A DNA stretch of 64,000 nt from Litoditis marina (lineage: Eukaryota; Nematoda; Chromadorea; Rhabditida; Rhabditidae): contig OZ038436.1 of the NCBI GenBank assembly GCA_964036275.1, positions 20,797,904 to 20,861,903 on the forward strand, read 5' to 3'. Below the pieces are notes generated by a model. That model searched no databases. It worked only from the letters and a program-made list of their open reading frames with translations, and was not told the DNA's origin. Positions 11,609-23,528 of this stretch are shown in pieces. The position numbers and the translations under genes are program-made. Every line of letters starts with the position of its first letter. The stretch's first letter is position 1.

Positions 11609-11770
11609 GCGTATCTAGAAGATCCCGGCACCTTTACCCCATACTGCGTCTCCTCAAACATACCCTATTTCTCTGCTATTACATCCCGCCGGGATACAGG
11701 AGACAATAAATAGTGAGGCGGAGCGAGAGACGCAGGATGGGAAGAAGGTGCGGGGATCTTCTAGCATACG
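11609..11770. mobile_element. Complete MITE CGTATGCTAGAAGATCCCGG
   Basis: The left end CGTATCTAGAAGATCCCGGC and the right end, reading GGGATCTTCTAGCATACG, are inverted repeats. The interior contains inverted CCCATACTGCGTCTCC and GAGACGCAGGATGGG blocks. Related copies are at 7126-7268, 22508-22697 and 23529-23697. Confidence 0.8.
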
Positions 11771-12074
11771 TACTCATTAACATACGGTAATATGAACTCC
11801 GCAGGCGGATGCTGTTTTCTCCAAAGCGGTGAGCAGAGTTGAATAGAGGCCGCCTCCTCTCCCATTATCACACGAAACTGCATCTAGAACATTTTCATTT
11901 CTCTTTTCGCTATAAAAATTGAATAACTTCATTATAAATGATAAAACTCTATTTTTAATTTAGCCAAAATACAATGAAAAAACTCGGTTCAACACCTAAT
12001 GCACTGTTTCCATGAGGCTCGAATTAGAGCGTAAAGAGTACGAATTTAAAACTAATACTGCTTGAAATTCGTAA

Positions 12075-15000
12075 TCACTTGACTGTATTTCTTTCACAGT
12101 TTTCATTAATGAAAATAATTTTTAAATCTGTATCAATCTCATCAATCTCCTTGGCTGTTTTCACATCTTTTCCATCACTACGATCTGAAAAAAATAATCT
12201 AAAATAGATTTCTGAACACTAGAAAAATAAAATTTTTGTTGGAAACTGACCCATTTCCTGGCGGAGAGTTGCTAGTTTCACCACCTCAAAGTCATTGTCG
12301 AAAAAGTCGGCAGACACAGGCGAGCTGAGAAGATCTGTAAACCGAATAATACAAATGTCGCCAATGAAAAAAAGTGGGAAGTTATTGTGTGTTCCAACTT
12401 ATGCTGTGTGAAACTCCACAGATACTAGTATTATCGTACTGATAGCCATTTATACCAGTACGCACGTATGCAAAACTACCCAAATACCCCTTCTCAGCTT
12501 CTCACCCTGCTTTTCTTGTTTTCCAAATTAGTTTACGAAACTTATGTCCTGGCGGGATGTAAGGAAATCGTGATAGTTTGACTAACCGCAGGGTTTTTTT
12601 TTGCAATAAATAAATAATATTACAAACAAAACATCAAATGACCTTCTCCCAAGGTAGAAGACGACACTTCTTTGGGATTCTGATTGGATAGAGAAACGTT
12701 GGCTGGAATGGATAGTTTTTCAATATTATTCCAGTTGGGCATGTTTTCCTCCGTAAAGTCAGGAATACTCTCAATATGTCATGCAACCTCAACTATAGTC
12801 GTCGTCAACGGAAAGGCGGGAGGGTACTGTATATCTCAATTGCCGCTGTGCACGGACACGTGTTCTCAATTCCAGAGCCTATATGGAATCGAACCTGCGG
12901 GCAACATTTCCGTAGCCAGGCGCTAATCACTGCGCTACGAGAGACGTGCTCTCGTAGCGCAGTGATTAGCGCCTGGCTACGGAAATGTTGCCCGCAGGTT
13001 TGATTCCGGCGAGAGACAGAAATATATTAGTTAGGCACCCCCTATGTACTGACGCATCGTGTCAATATTTTTGAATGGTAATTTCTCAGAGGGAACATAA
13101 GTATTCCAAACACTTTTATCATTCACGTGTTTTGTGTAACGGCGCCACCGCTAACAGAGATTTGCAACTGTTTGAAAATTTCGAAAGTGGTGTAAAATAG
13201 CCTGGAATATTCATTGGCACGCTGCCAGGTCTCAGTGGGAATGACCGGAACTATAATAAAGTCTCACTGTCTGATTCGTTCGATGGTTCATTCGCCGCTT
13301 CCTTTGAGTAATCACTGAACCTGTAGCTGTCCAATGAGACACTGAAAAAGCACGAAATTATTGCGTTTTGGAAAAGTGTTGCAAAACCAGAAACAAGTTT
13401 CCAACATCAAAAAAGGAAACGGGGGGTGTTTCGATGATAAATAACAGGCAAACTTGAGTTTCGAGTAAATTCAGGTTTTGAAATGAGGTAAAATCCAACC
13501 TCTCACTGCGTTCATCCGTATAGCTGGGGGCAGTTGCAAACGACATCTGTGAGCTCATCGGAGAGAGTTGACTGAAAATATAGATGTTCACTACAATATT
13601 TTCAATTTTCAAAGTGAAGTAATGAATGAACTCAAAACGTCGAGTGTTTTTGGAAAATTCGTGAGACCTCGTAGATGAAAACTGAAAAAGAGCTCATTTC
13701 AACATAAATCAAAGCAGGAAGCAATTTTCTTCTTTTTAGAGTTCTTTTCAAACATGGTTTTGGAATTTGGAAATTCGGGTCTCTCCTAACCTTCCAAGAT
13801 ACACTGGTTCTTCCTATAGGTTACATTAAAATTTCTCACAATACTTTTACAACTAACATGATTGGTTTGTTTAGCAAAGAAATTTTCGAGCGAATGCTGG
13901 TTGGTGCAGTTCCGTAGGTTTGCTCTTCAGTGGAAATAACAGTCGAGGATTTGGAAACGACTGAGCTGAGAGAAGCTGGCTCTACCGCCTGAAACTGATC
14001 GACTATTCATTAACATACACGTATGTGTGATACATTGGCAAATCAATAAAATTTGATCAGGATCCAAACTAGATTAGAAAAAAACATGATAACATGTGTA
14101 ATGTGTATGAACTTAGGTGAACAATCAAGCTTTCGATAGGGTTCTAAACATTGAACATAGTGAAGGCTAGTGAAATTTAAAATCAATATGAAAAGCTCTT
14201 AATCTCGGATATCACCTTAATAAGGTCTCATTTTGAGAAAGTGGTGCCAGATTCAAGCTTTTCCTAGCATTTCTCCCTTTATTCAAATCACTCTGGATTC
14301 TCCTTTAATCTCAACGTTGGCCGTCTTCAACCGTCTCACAATACCCAATATCAACTCACACTCTGATTGAAATAGTTGTTGATGTTGTGTGCGTTGTTCA
14401 TTATTCCGTTGAGAAGAGATTCTATCATGGGGGAGCAATTCATCTGATCGTTCAACGCGGACAAAGACGCTGTCAACATGTACAGTGAGGTACAGATCTG
14501 CAATGTGAAGTATTCACTTATCTTTTTTGGAGCGAAAGTTGAGAAGTGAGATTATTTGTTTTTAAAATAACAAATTTTACAGATTCCACCAAACTACAAG
14601 TCTACAGGTTGACGTAACATCAATGAAAATCTTGTGCAATCACTCAGGTAGCGTGTATCAAACGGCAATGAAAGTGTGCTGCATATCATTTTAAAAGATT
14701 GAAAACCTAAACTCACAACTTTGTACCTCAAATGAAAGTTAAAAATTTGAGAAAGTTATTAATGAGGGAAATTACATCGCACGCAGTTTTCGAGTCGATG
14801 GCAACGTTGGTAGAGCTCATGTTCGAAGCTGACTGGATTCCTTCATTTATGACATTGAGCTGCAACCAAGACCTTTTACTAAAAGAACGATTTGAAGAAT
14901 ACAATCCGAACTCAATCCCAATTCGCTCCACAGTACACCACTTCATTTTCAGAGTTAGTACATACAACCATCTCAAATACCGCAGGGTTCGAGCTAGAAG

Positions 15001-17406
15001 GAACAGATAGAAACATACCTCTGTTCTGCTACGAAAATATGCTTGGTTTTTGACTAAAAACTATGTTTGACAGACTACACCCTGAATCAGAAGTTTGCCT
15101 TCAATATTGGAATAAAACGGGCAACCTCTGTATCTGTAGTCTGTAGTGGAGCCAGCAATTTTGATATATCATGAAGGAAAAAAGAAAGCTACTAACATTC
15201 ATCCAACTACTCGTACCTTACAGAACTGTTTAATTTACAAAAATGAAATTATCACCTGTTTAATCGTGTCCCTGGCCATGTTGTAGTTCTGATTCAACTG
15301 CTGTGCTGCCTTCAGGTGTACAGGTAACTTCGTGATGACTGCATTCGCCGCGCTGTCCAGCTCGCTAGCGAAACTATCCTGTAAAAAATTATGTTGGTTA
15401 TGGTTTAGAAAGACGATGAACTTATTGGTATTCAGAAAAGTTAGAAGTTTAACAGCCTTCGGCAGTTGCAAAGAAGATTGGGCCATTTCCTATTTGTGGC
15501 ACAAGGTTCGCACAAGCAACAATCAAGTAAATTCATGAATTATACCCAACAAGTTGACCGATCTTTAGAATAACTCGAATACTACTGTGGGTGTTGAGAG
15601 TGACACTCATAGATCACAAACATCAGTTCGTACACAGAGCGAATCCAGATATACAGTTCTCTTGACTGGTTTTCTGGCAAAGACTATACCTTTGTACAGG
15701 AACTCTTCAGTCTTTTCTCTGTGCTGGTGGCCTCATGGAACTCCATATCGAGTTCCACCTCGATTTGGTCCAGATCAAGAGTCAGCTGGAAATTATTTTC
15801 CGGTCCTTTTAATAAAATAACATCAGAAAGAATAACAAAAAAGAATGACACAAAAGAAATTAGAAATTATAATTTCTGAAAATTATTATCTGTTACTTCT
15901 AAAAAAGAAGGTTCATTCTCAGAAGTAGATCGGACATTGCCAATGGTAGCCAACCTGTTATTGATGGCGGAGTTTAGAGGGAGCAATGAGTGAGGAAAAG
16001 GGAAAAATACTAATATTGGCCCGTCTCTAAGAGTCTGAAGAGTTCTAATTCACCTTTCTGGCATTTGCAACCAACGCACTGGTTTCCAAACTGAGTGATT
16101 CGGTGGTTTCAGCGGTGAACTTCTCGTTTTCCAGCCTTGATCTTCTCAGAAGCTCACAAATGTCATCTAGCATTGAGGTTTGCTGTTTTAGCGAATACTC
16201 CAGCTGTAATGAAGACATGATGGAAGCTTCAACCTAAAAACGAACATTGGTCAAATGAAGAACCAATAGTAGTTCTTCTGAGTTTTTGAATAGATCGAAG
16301 AAGGGATACTCAGCTTAGGAACTCTTTCCGCTTTGATTTACTCGGTGTGGTTGATTTCTGGTGACATATTAGTGTAAACAGTATTAGTTCATCAATCTGT
16401 TGTTTTATCTTCTTCATCATTACTCAGAGTACAAGACGAAGTCGATATGTGATGTCACTGATGAACTATAGTGTGATCGTACTCTAAAAATTATGTTTCA
16501 GACTGCCCGATACTTTGTTCTCTTGCATCAGAAACGTCATGTTTTCCCGTACATCCGTGTTTCTACGGGCTGAAAGCCATTTTCTTTGCGCTCTAGAGGC
16601 CAACAGTTTGCATACTAACCGTACAAGTAATCATAAAGGGATATGTTAGTACCTGATCTCCAGAATCGAGAACAGCTCCTTTCAATCGGTCATTCTCGAC
16701 ATGCACCTCCGTTCCTGTTTTTCTAGGAGTAAGTCACATTCATTTAGAAAAATTACCTTTCTGGAACATTCACAGCATCTACTAACTACTAACTACTAAT
16801 AACTATTAACTACGACTGCTACAACAGAAAATTACTCCAGCTCCCCATATTACCAACAGAAATAATACCACAGCTCACCACTACTAACTACAGCGACAGC
16901 TTCATTTCGACGAAAATTTAACTATTGACACATATTCCCAAATTACGACCAACAATCGAGTTGAACGAGGTTTTGTTACAACTTACAGCCTATCGAGATC
17001 CCTTGCTTGCCAGTGTTCTTGTAGACTGGGCTGCTCTAGCTCGATTCGGTGTGAGAAATCGTTCTGAAGTTGACAAAATGTTATTTGTTCTGTTTTCATT
17101 TGATCTGAACTTTATTCAAACTGAGTCTCATTTGCAGATAGAAGAGAAAGGATACGAAGTAACTAAATCTTCGTTGTAGTTTGATCTCGTCACACGTCAG
17201 AATTATGACCGTCGACCAATAAATAATGGAATCACACTATAAACACAGCGGAATAGGGCAACACACCCCGAGTAAGCCGACATGGAAACAAGCAATAGTT
17301 TTAGTAGCAAAACAAACATCAAAATTACCTTTGGCATGTCTTTTAACGGTCGTTTGGGGATGTTTCCCAGGTGGAGTGGTGGTCCGAAGTTGAACGAACC
17401 TTCCAT
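12075..17406 (-). CDS. Gene B: diverged paralog of gene A, about 411 aa
   Basis: Exons on - are 17329-17406 (ATG), 16757-16760 (putative 4-nt microexon), 16653-16714, 16054-16233, 15690-15785, 15256-15378, 14776-14859, 14360-14497, 13858-13988, 13500-13571, 13268-13341, 12251-12334 and 12075-12184 (TGA). The sum, 1236 nt, is a multiple of three. The exons of 60, 32, 41, 28 and 46 codons align with gene A exons of 60, 31, 41, 28 and 46 codons. Matches include DDICELLRRS with DEICHLLRQS, and NNAHNINNYFNQ with GNAHNINTYFGQ. Near the C-terminus DFFDNDFEVVKL matches TFFENSFELVKV. It lacks the equivalent of one Ser-rich gene A exon. The protein is predicted helical then Ser-rich, with no signal or membrane segment. 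The gene is tail to tail with A. The link from exon 1 to exon 3 is the least certain part. Confidence 0.82.
12794..13044. mobile_element. Foldback SINE: head, inverted tRNA-like arm, tRNA-like arm, tail
   Basis: The head contains TATAGTCGTCG and GGAAAGGCGG, as in the 10737-10935 SINE. It is followed by a tRNA-like segment in inverted orientation (about 12885-12946) and then the same segment forward (about 12949-13013). The two arms form a long perfect or near-perfect hairpin. The tail ends GGCACCCCCTAT. It lies in an intron of gene B. Confidence 0.7.
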
Positions 17407-17644
17407 GGTCGATGAGGCACAGAAATGAAACTATGCCTTGCTCTAGTCAGGGAAAGTTTTTCACGTGTTTTATCACGTTATCACGAGCTCATTTCATGGT
17501 ATGGCGGTAGAAAACTCGTTCACTTCTCCTAACATGTATTGTTCGTTCAGTTGATGCGCTCATTGCTATATTTTGTGAAAAGTTGAGTAGTTCATTCTAA
17601 AATGTGAATTCATTGTTTTTTTCCATTATAAACTTGAGTAATTG

Positions 17645-18080
17645 AGTAAATGCAACAGCTAGTCATTTCAAGGTGGACGTTTTCATAAAGGTTTATTATC
17701 GTATTACTTCAACACAAGAAGTTGCTTGAAGTTAGGATTCGTCGAATAGTAGCCGATCGCAAATCATCATGTGCTGTTTCTTTCCTGCAATAAAAGTATA
17801 AAGCACCGAATGATAGACTTTGGTATCAATATTTGAATGAAAAAATATCCTATGTTGCATCTTGTCAAACATTTAACGCGTTGTGAATAAGCAACTTTCT
17901 TCGAAGCATGCTTTTGATTAAGTAAATGTATTTCATAGTTCTGTGTAAGTTCATATATAAATTATGACACTGATGATATTTGGCGATGTTTTGATAATTT
18001 AACAAACTTCTTCATTTTGACAATGGTATAACCGGAGGACAACGTTCGGGACAAACGGGTATTTTGACATGATAGTCATG
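17645..18080 (-). pseudogene. Duplicated last exon and intron piece of the histone deacetylase gene
   Basis: It matches 40135-40445: the terminal exon encoding KKQHMMICDRLLFDES and a stop, its acceptor, the AATAAA region and part of the preceding intron (GGACAAACGGGTATTTTGAC). The copied exon is still open and keeps its acceptor. No other deacetylase exon is nearby, so it is a stranded exon copy. Confidence 0.85.
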
Positions 18081-18400
18081 GACCAGCGACAATCGTGCTA
18101 TTTTGCGAACAATTTATTTCTCTGTGTCGCTTTATCTACTAACGTAGATAACGTATATTTTTATATTGTATTTCTTTGGGATTTTCTATTTATGTGTTTC
18201 TTTTTGTCGGGATTCGGCCTTTCCAACACTTTTCCATTATGACAATTAACAACTCAACACAGGATTGATGCATTTTTGTTGTTATAGAATACTATTAAGT
18301 TTGCCTTTATAAGAGGCACCCACGCCTGCCATTGTTGAAAAATCTATATTCCAAATAAACCTTCGACAGAAACCTGTTAAATCGACAGATTTTAACATAT
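18000..18400 (+). mobile_element. Probable 5' LTR end and primer-binding site of a BEL/Pao-like element
   Basis: The stretch ends CGACAGATTTTAACA, followed by ATGGCGACC, which resembles an LTR end plus primer-binding site ahead of a gag-like frame. I found no second LTR in the window, so the left limit is not defined. Confidence 0.45.
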
Positions 18401-18632
18401 GGCGACCTCCTAAATTCGATACTGCCATCTTCTGCTACGCATCGTCACGCACGTCAGAGCAGCCACGCTACAAAGCCAGGTATCCCCGTTCCTGTTTTCT
18501 CATTGTGTTTTGTTTGGTCTTCTCGCTTTCTCATTAAGAGTAATCTTCTCCAGCATCTGATTACGAGAACGAGAGTTTTACCGAGATCCTACTAAGTGAG
18601 CTGCACCATTCAAACACACTTTGAGTTAAAAC

Positions 18633-19400
18633 ATGTCCGGTAACCTTCGCCGCCTGATCGGCTCTACCAAACGTCACTTACTTCGATATCTTGTCAATTG
18701 TGACCACGTACTCAATGACTATTCTTTGTCATTCGACAGCACCAACCTCTCGTAAAATTGCTAAAGCCTACACAAAGCTCACTTCCATGAACGGCGAATG
18801 GAATGACCTCATTCTTTGCGATGCCTCCGAAACGGCAACATACGACAACTACATCGCACAATACGGCGACTATCATCTTCCGATGAAAAAAGCTGCTGAT
18901 ACACTATCCACTCTGGACACGGTTCTCAATCATTGCGACAATGAATGCGAACAGCGGCAACTCGAACAACCCATCCCCCGCTCTCCGGACTCCTTCCGCG
19001 ATGATGCACCAAGCTCCGACAATGACTTGGCATTCTGGGAAACGCCGCTTCAAGTTATCCAGAATCAACTCTCGGGAAACAAAGCCGCTCCGCTACGCGC
19101 TCCTTCTCCCACACCCAGAAAGCGATATGGACGTTCCGATTCTAACGTGGAAGTTAATCATCCTTCCAATGCGTCGTTCGCTTCTCTCAAGGTTGACTTT
19201 GATCCACACACAGGACATCGCAATGTCACACTTCTCGCACAACAAGCCCCTGCTACACGCACTGCAGAGGAGCGCTACTCCAGTAATCGAACTGGATCAT
19301 CAACTCAAGTGCAGGCCGTACCCCGTACTCAAGTTCCGGCCGTACCAACGCCTCCACCTCCTTATGCCACTCTCTACCCAGTTCGGGGGATTCTGTATAC
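18633..19400 (+). pseudogene. Decayed gag-like region of an LTR retrotransposon
   Basis: A start at 18633 opens a frame beginning MSGNLRRLIG that stops after about 40 codons. A second frame continues the similarity for about 220 codons with an acidic, Pro/Ser-rich, gag-like composition. At least one frameshift near 18750 therefore disables it. No protease, reverse transcriptase or integrase region follows. The sequence is cut off at about 19400 by an unrelated inverted fragment. Confidence 0.5.
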
Positions 19401-19660
19401 GATAGGCTGCTATTTCAGAAGTTAGCATAACCGTTTCAGCATAAACGACATAATCGTCAGGCTGTTTCTGTGCGAAGGCAGCTTCTTTCTTGGCCTTACA
19501 TTCTGCAGTCAACTGGCGATGTTTCTCCCTTTCCTCGTCACTCAGAGATTTGCGAAATTTGAACTTAATATTTCGGTTTGACCTACGCAGCGCGTTGAGA
19601 GACGAGAGGGCAAAATTTCTGTGACTATTGTAACGAAACCACATTTTGAGAAGACGAGAA
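19400..19660 (-). mobile_element. Fragment resembling a non-LTR (RTE-type) ORF1 region
   Basis: An open stretch on - encodes a basic segment with FKFRKSLSDEEREKHRQ and later DDYVVYAETVML. This pattern is like the small ORF1-type proteins upstream of nematode RTE reverse transcriptases. It is a fragment with no start or reverse transcriptase. The assignment rests on pattern memory only. Confidence 0.35.
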
Positions 19661-19722
19661 TCCTGACGGTTGTTTTGACCATCAGAGACTTTCGGCTTTC
19701 CCAAACGGCAACAACCAATCAA

Positions 19723-21191
19723 GGGACTTTCAATACCAGCTTGGTCAAGAAGATCAATACATTGATTGAAGTCATCTCGATTGCGTTGAGATGGTTTAGC
19801 TGCACTACTCTCAGGTCACTCAGGTCACTAGGTCACTCAGAAAATGAACGAATGCGAAACATATTCTGATCGTAGTTCATTTCAACAAGATTTATGTGAG
19901 TTGCAAAGTGTGCTGGATATCAAAGTTGAGATTGGGAAACACTCGGAAAAAAGCAGATAGTACACGATGAAGTTTATACGTTTCACCACTGCAATATGCG
20001 AACGATTTTACTGTTTTCATCTTTAATTATGGAAAAAGAAGAATAATTCTGCTGATTATTTGCATACAAACTTACTTGTTAAAAGACATAAAGAGTGACT
20101 AAACCCAAGTTGTTATGGATACACACTATAATCTACAAATATCGACCATGAAGCAACGTGATCAAACTACAAAAACCATGGCGGGATACACCAATGGGGT
20201 TGCTTCGGAGAGAACAAACACTAGTTCCTTATGACTGTAATTGTAACTATCGAGAGAGGCCTCATTACGCACACGGAGTCTTATGGAAAGGTTATGGCAG
20301 CCTGGGAAGAGCACAAGAAGAACAAAAAGGAAGAATAGCGGAAATCTTTGATTCGAACTTGTGCTATCTCTCTTTCACTCAGCTCTTTTCACATAAGCAA
20401 TTGACTGTAGGTTTGATTGTTTGTAAATAAATCGAATGTAAATAAATCTGATGGTCTGTGTGTTGTTTTGTCATGTTGTGATGAAACGTTTTTCATCAAG
20501 CTTGAGTCGAACTCAATCTATTTTGAATTTTGTTTATCTATTATTGGTAATCGTTCAGTTTCTCACTCAGTTTTATCTATTTTCATTCAACTTAAACTTG
20601 GACTCAAACAGATGTGGTCTCTCGTTTCTCAAAGTGAGTCGAATTGAAGAGGAAAACACATTTTATCTGAAAATCTCGATTGAGCAGCGCGTTTTTAGTC
20701 AGGCAGACATTCGTTGAATTGTTGTTGGATAGCCCTCGTCAATTCAATGTTACCTTGTTAACTTCTGCGCGAACGAACAAGTTTTCTTGTTGTACTCTGT
20801 CGGGAAATGTTGTTCTCAACACTAAATGGAGGAATACACTTAAAAATGACGGGAAACTGCCAAGTAGTTTATATTTTATGCGCCACGGAACGAATAAAAC
20901 ACGACATAGGTACGAGAAGAGACTTTCGAGTATAGATATATTACATGTGAACAAGCAGTAGAAAGAAAAATAAATAAACAAACACATGTGTAACATTTTT
21001 TGTTGTTTTTTGTTCATTGTTGATTGATGATGCTTGCTAAGTCGATTGTTTTTCCATAGACAGAATTTTTGAATTTGCGATGCTCGTTAATTAATCGAAA
21101 ACATTCAAATGAAAACATATGCTGCAAAGTTCATTTCAAGAAGGATAATTGTTTGTTCTCTATTAGTTTCACATAATTTCACACGTGTATC
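19723..21191. other. Gene-poor AT-rich stretch
   Basis: It contains a short tandem GGTCACTCA tract at about 19810-19842 and a GATCAAACTACAA-type repeat piece at 20158. I see no spliced gene. Confidence 0.5.
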
Positions 21192-23275
21192 TCATTTGCT
21201 CTCTGCCTTTTCCTTTTCCTTGTCTGCTCCCTTTTTCGCACTTTTGTCCTTTTCTGCTTTGTCCTTTTCCATGGCTTGCTTGATCAGCTCCTGGAGAAAA
21301 CGGTTGGTCAAGAAACATTTCAGTTTTTCAACAAGACAGAAAACGGCATTAGGTTATAAGAAAAACTAGGTAGTGTGAAATTATTATACAAATCCATACT
21401 CGACTACGCCATGCCATTGGTTGCGTTGATCTTCTATGGTTGTCAAGCTACAAAATCGGGACAGCAGAGGTCACTGAGTTGCCATAGCTTCTGCGTCTCT
21501 CTGACGCGTACACTATCTCATCGAGGGTCCTCCAGAAATGGCAATCAGTTTGGCTGCGCGCAAGAAAAATCTTCGTTGTAGTTAAATCTATGTACGCACT
21601 CTCATTTTCTGATTCAGCAATTTCACTAGAGAGTGAAGGGATCAAACTACAAACACAGCGAATTAGAGCCGTACACCGTGTACACTTGCGCAGGATTAAA
21701 CAAACCCTCGGTTACTATCATTGTTTATTTATGGTTTTCTTTTATATTTTCCTACGAAAAAATCCATAATTTGCATACCTCTTCCCCATCATACTCTGGC
21801 ATGGTATCCGGCACATTTCGTAGTGTGTCGTCCTCACTCCGGACTCTCGACTGGAAATTGAATTAGGGCAAAATTATGAAGTTAAAAAATAAATTAAGAG
21901 AAGTTACAAAGTTTATAAAGGAAGAAATGGAGTCCGGTATTAGAAGAAACTATAAAGTTTAGTGTTTTCCTGAAGAAGAAGTTCACAAATATTGTTGATT
22001 AGCAGAACTTTCATGCTTTTCACAGAATTTTCGCTATTCTCGTACCGGAATTTTTGCTGTGCTTAGAGTGTATTGATTAAATGAACCTTTTCAAGTTTTG
22101 AAACATATTCACTCACATTCTGACGCCCGGATTCCTTGGACTGAAATTAAACAAAATTATATATTTTCAAAATGTCGACGTTTTACAATTACCTTACACT
22201 AGAAAAGGGAAAACGGAAATGTTTGATGGGAACGTGATCAGGTCATGTTTGGAAAAACAAGTTGAAATTCAAGCACAAGTTCGAGTTTTCGAGTTTTCGA
22301 GCCCGGCTCTACTAACCCCAGAAGTGGAGGGGGGCAATAGTACAATAGTTCCCATACTCGATATCCTATCGATTCTCAATTTCACAAAATCAATAACTCA
22401 CTTTAGTGGTAGGTGCGCGCGCCTGCGGTACGCTCACTGCGGTTAGAGAAGGAGTCGAATTTGGCTTCTGACCCTGGAATTAAGAGAGTTCTTTCCAGTT
22501 TTCATTATTAGGCCGTAGTACGTACATCCCGTCCTAGCAATCCCAACCTTCGTCTCCTCAAACAAACGCTATTTCTCTGCTCTCAAATCCAGCCGAGATA
22601 TAAGATATAAGAGATATAAGATAGGAGATATAGGAGATAAAGCGCGAGACGTATATTGGAATGAGGCTATCGGGATGTACCAGCATACGTACGACGGTCA
22701 AGTCAAGTTACCGTGATGAGTTAGGTTATGAGGCCGTTTGCATGAAACATCCCGCGGCGGGTTGAGATGTTATCCCGAGCTCGATTCGGCTATTTCCCGG
22801 CCGATTGAGGTTGGGATAACATCCCCAACCGGCCCGGGATGTTTCTCGCCTACGGCCTATGGTGTGAGTGTGAGTTAGAGATGTGATATAAGAAAGTTGC
22901 AGAGTGGCTTTAGTTAGAGAGCATAAGGATCAAATTACGCGAATGTTTCAAACTACGGGAACATTGTACTATTGCCCCTCCCTTTTTCAACTTTTTCCTG
23001 AAATAATTCAAAATCGATAGTTCTCTGAATCTACTTTTAACGATTTCCATAAGTTTTCTCTCTAAAAACATCGATTTAAGACTTTCGAGTGGAGATCAAA
23101 TCGTGCAAATCAAGGTTACGTGCACAACTCATATGAAACTAGATGTTGCTTTAAATTCATGTACCGATTAATGTCCTGCCTGACAGTAGAACCTCAGAAA
23201 ATATAGAAGTACAAGCTCACTTACAGTATCCGTTTGTTTCGGGGGAACTGAGGCAATTTTCTTGGCTTTGCACAT
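21192..23275 (-). CDS. Gene C: small charged protein, 105 aa, unknown function
   Basis: Five exons, all in phase 0, lie on -: 23225-23275 (ATG), 22402-22473, 22117-22140, 21779-21850 and 21192-21290 (TGA). They encode 17, 24, 8, 24 and 32 residues. Starts and ends match consensus GTGAGT/GTAAGT donors and TTTCAG or TTCCAG acceptors. The N-terminus is basic (MCKAKKIASVPPKQ), the middle is acidic (RSEDDTLRNVPDTMPEYDGEE), and the C-terminus is a Lys/Glu/Asp/Ala-rich helix beginning ELIKQAMEKDKAEKDKSAKK. No signal peptide or membrane segment is visible. The composition suggests a disordered or coiled cytosolic protein; I cannot name a family. Introns contain MITE copies at 22508-22697 and 22728-22857 and a GATCAAACTACAA repeat at 21648. 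The all-phase-0 closure is the main support. Confidence 0.7.
22508..22697. mobile_element. Diverged MITE of the CGTATGCTAG type
   Basis: It has inverted ends around GTACATCCCG and CGGGATGTAC, with an inner CTCCTCAAACAAACGCTATT as in the other copies. A local expansion of ATATAAGAG repeats lies in the middle. Confidence 0.6.
22728..22857. mobile_element. Palindromic MITE GAGGCCGTTTGCATGAA
   Basis: Inverted ends GAGGCCGTTTGCATGAAACA and a matching right arm enclose an inner GGGATAACATC inverted pair. It is the same family as 4233-4366. Confidence 0.65.
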
Positions 23276-23528
23276 CGGTCCAGAGCGAGAAGGTTAGTCC
23301 TAAAAACAATACTATGAGCAACATATGAGCACCAAAGTTGTATCAGAAAACTGCATTAAATGTCCATCTTGAACTCCTTCCGATTCAGCATGTTTCTCTA
23401 TCCATACTATTTCTCAGCAAATAAAGCTTGGAAACTTCCGTTTGGGGGAAAATAAGAAAAAAACCAGCAGTGATTTGTTGCAAGTACCTAATTGTAACTG
23501 AAAACTACGATACAGCATGTAAACGGAG

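Larger units (their letters stand above)
7607..11750. repeat. Segmental duplication, unit 2
   Basis: This is the second copy of the unit at 2694-7268. It contains gene A' exons and the spacer, and unlike unit 1 it continues into the complete 3' end of gene B. It lacks the TTAA MITE and the C-tract element found in unit 1, and it has a private SINE insertion at about 10737-10935. Confidence 0.9.

Noticed and set aside
12885..13013. Functional tRNA gene
   Set aside because: A and B boxes and pairing ends are present, but the anticodon arm does not fold properly and the unit recurs as a dispersed repeat.
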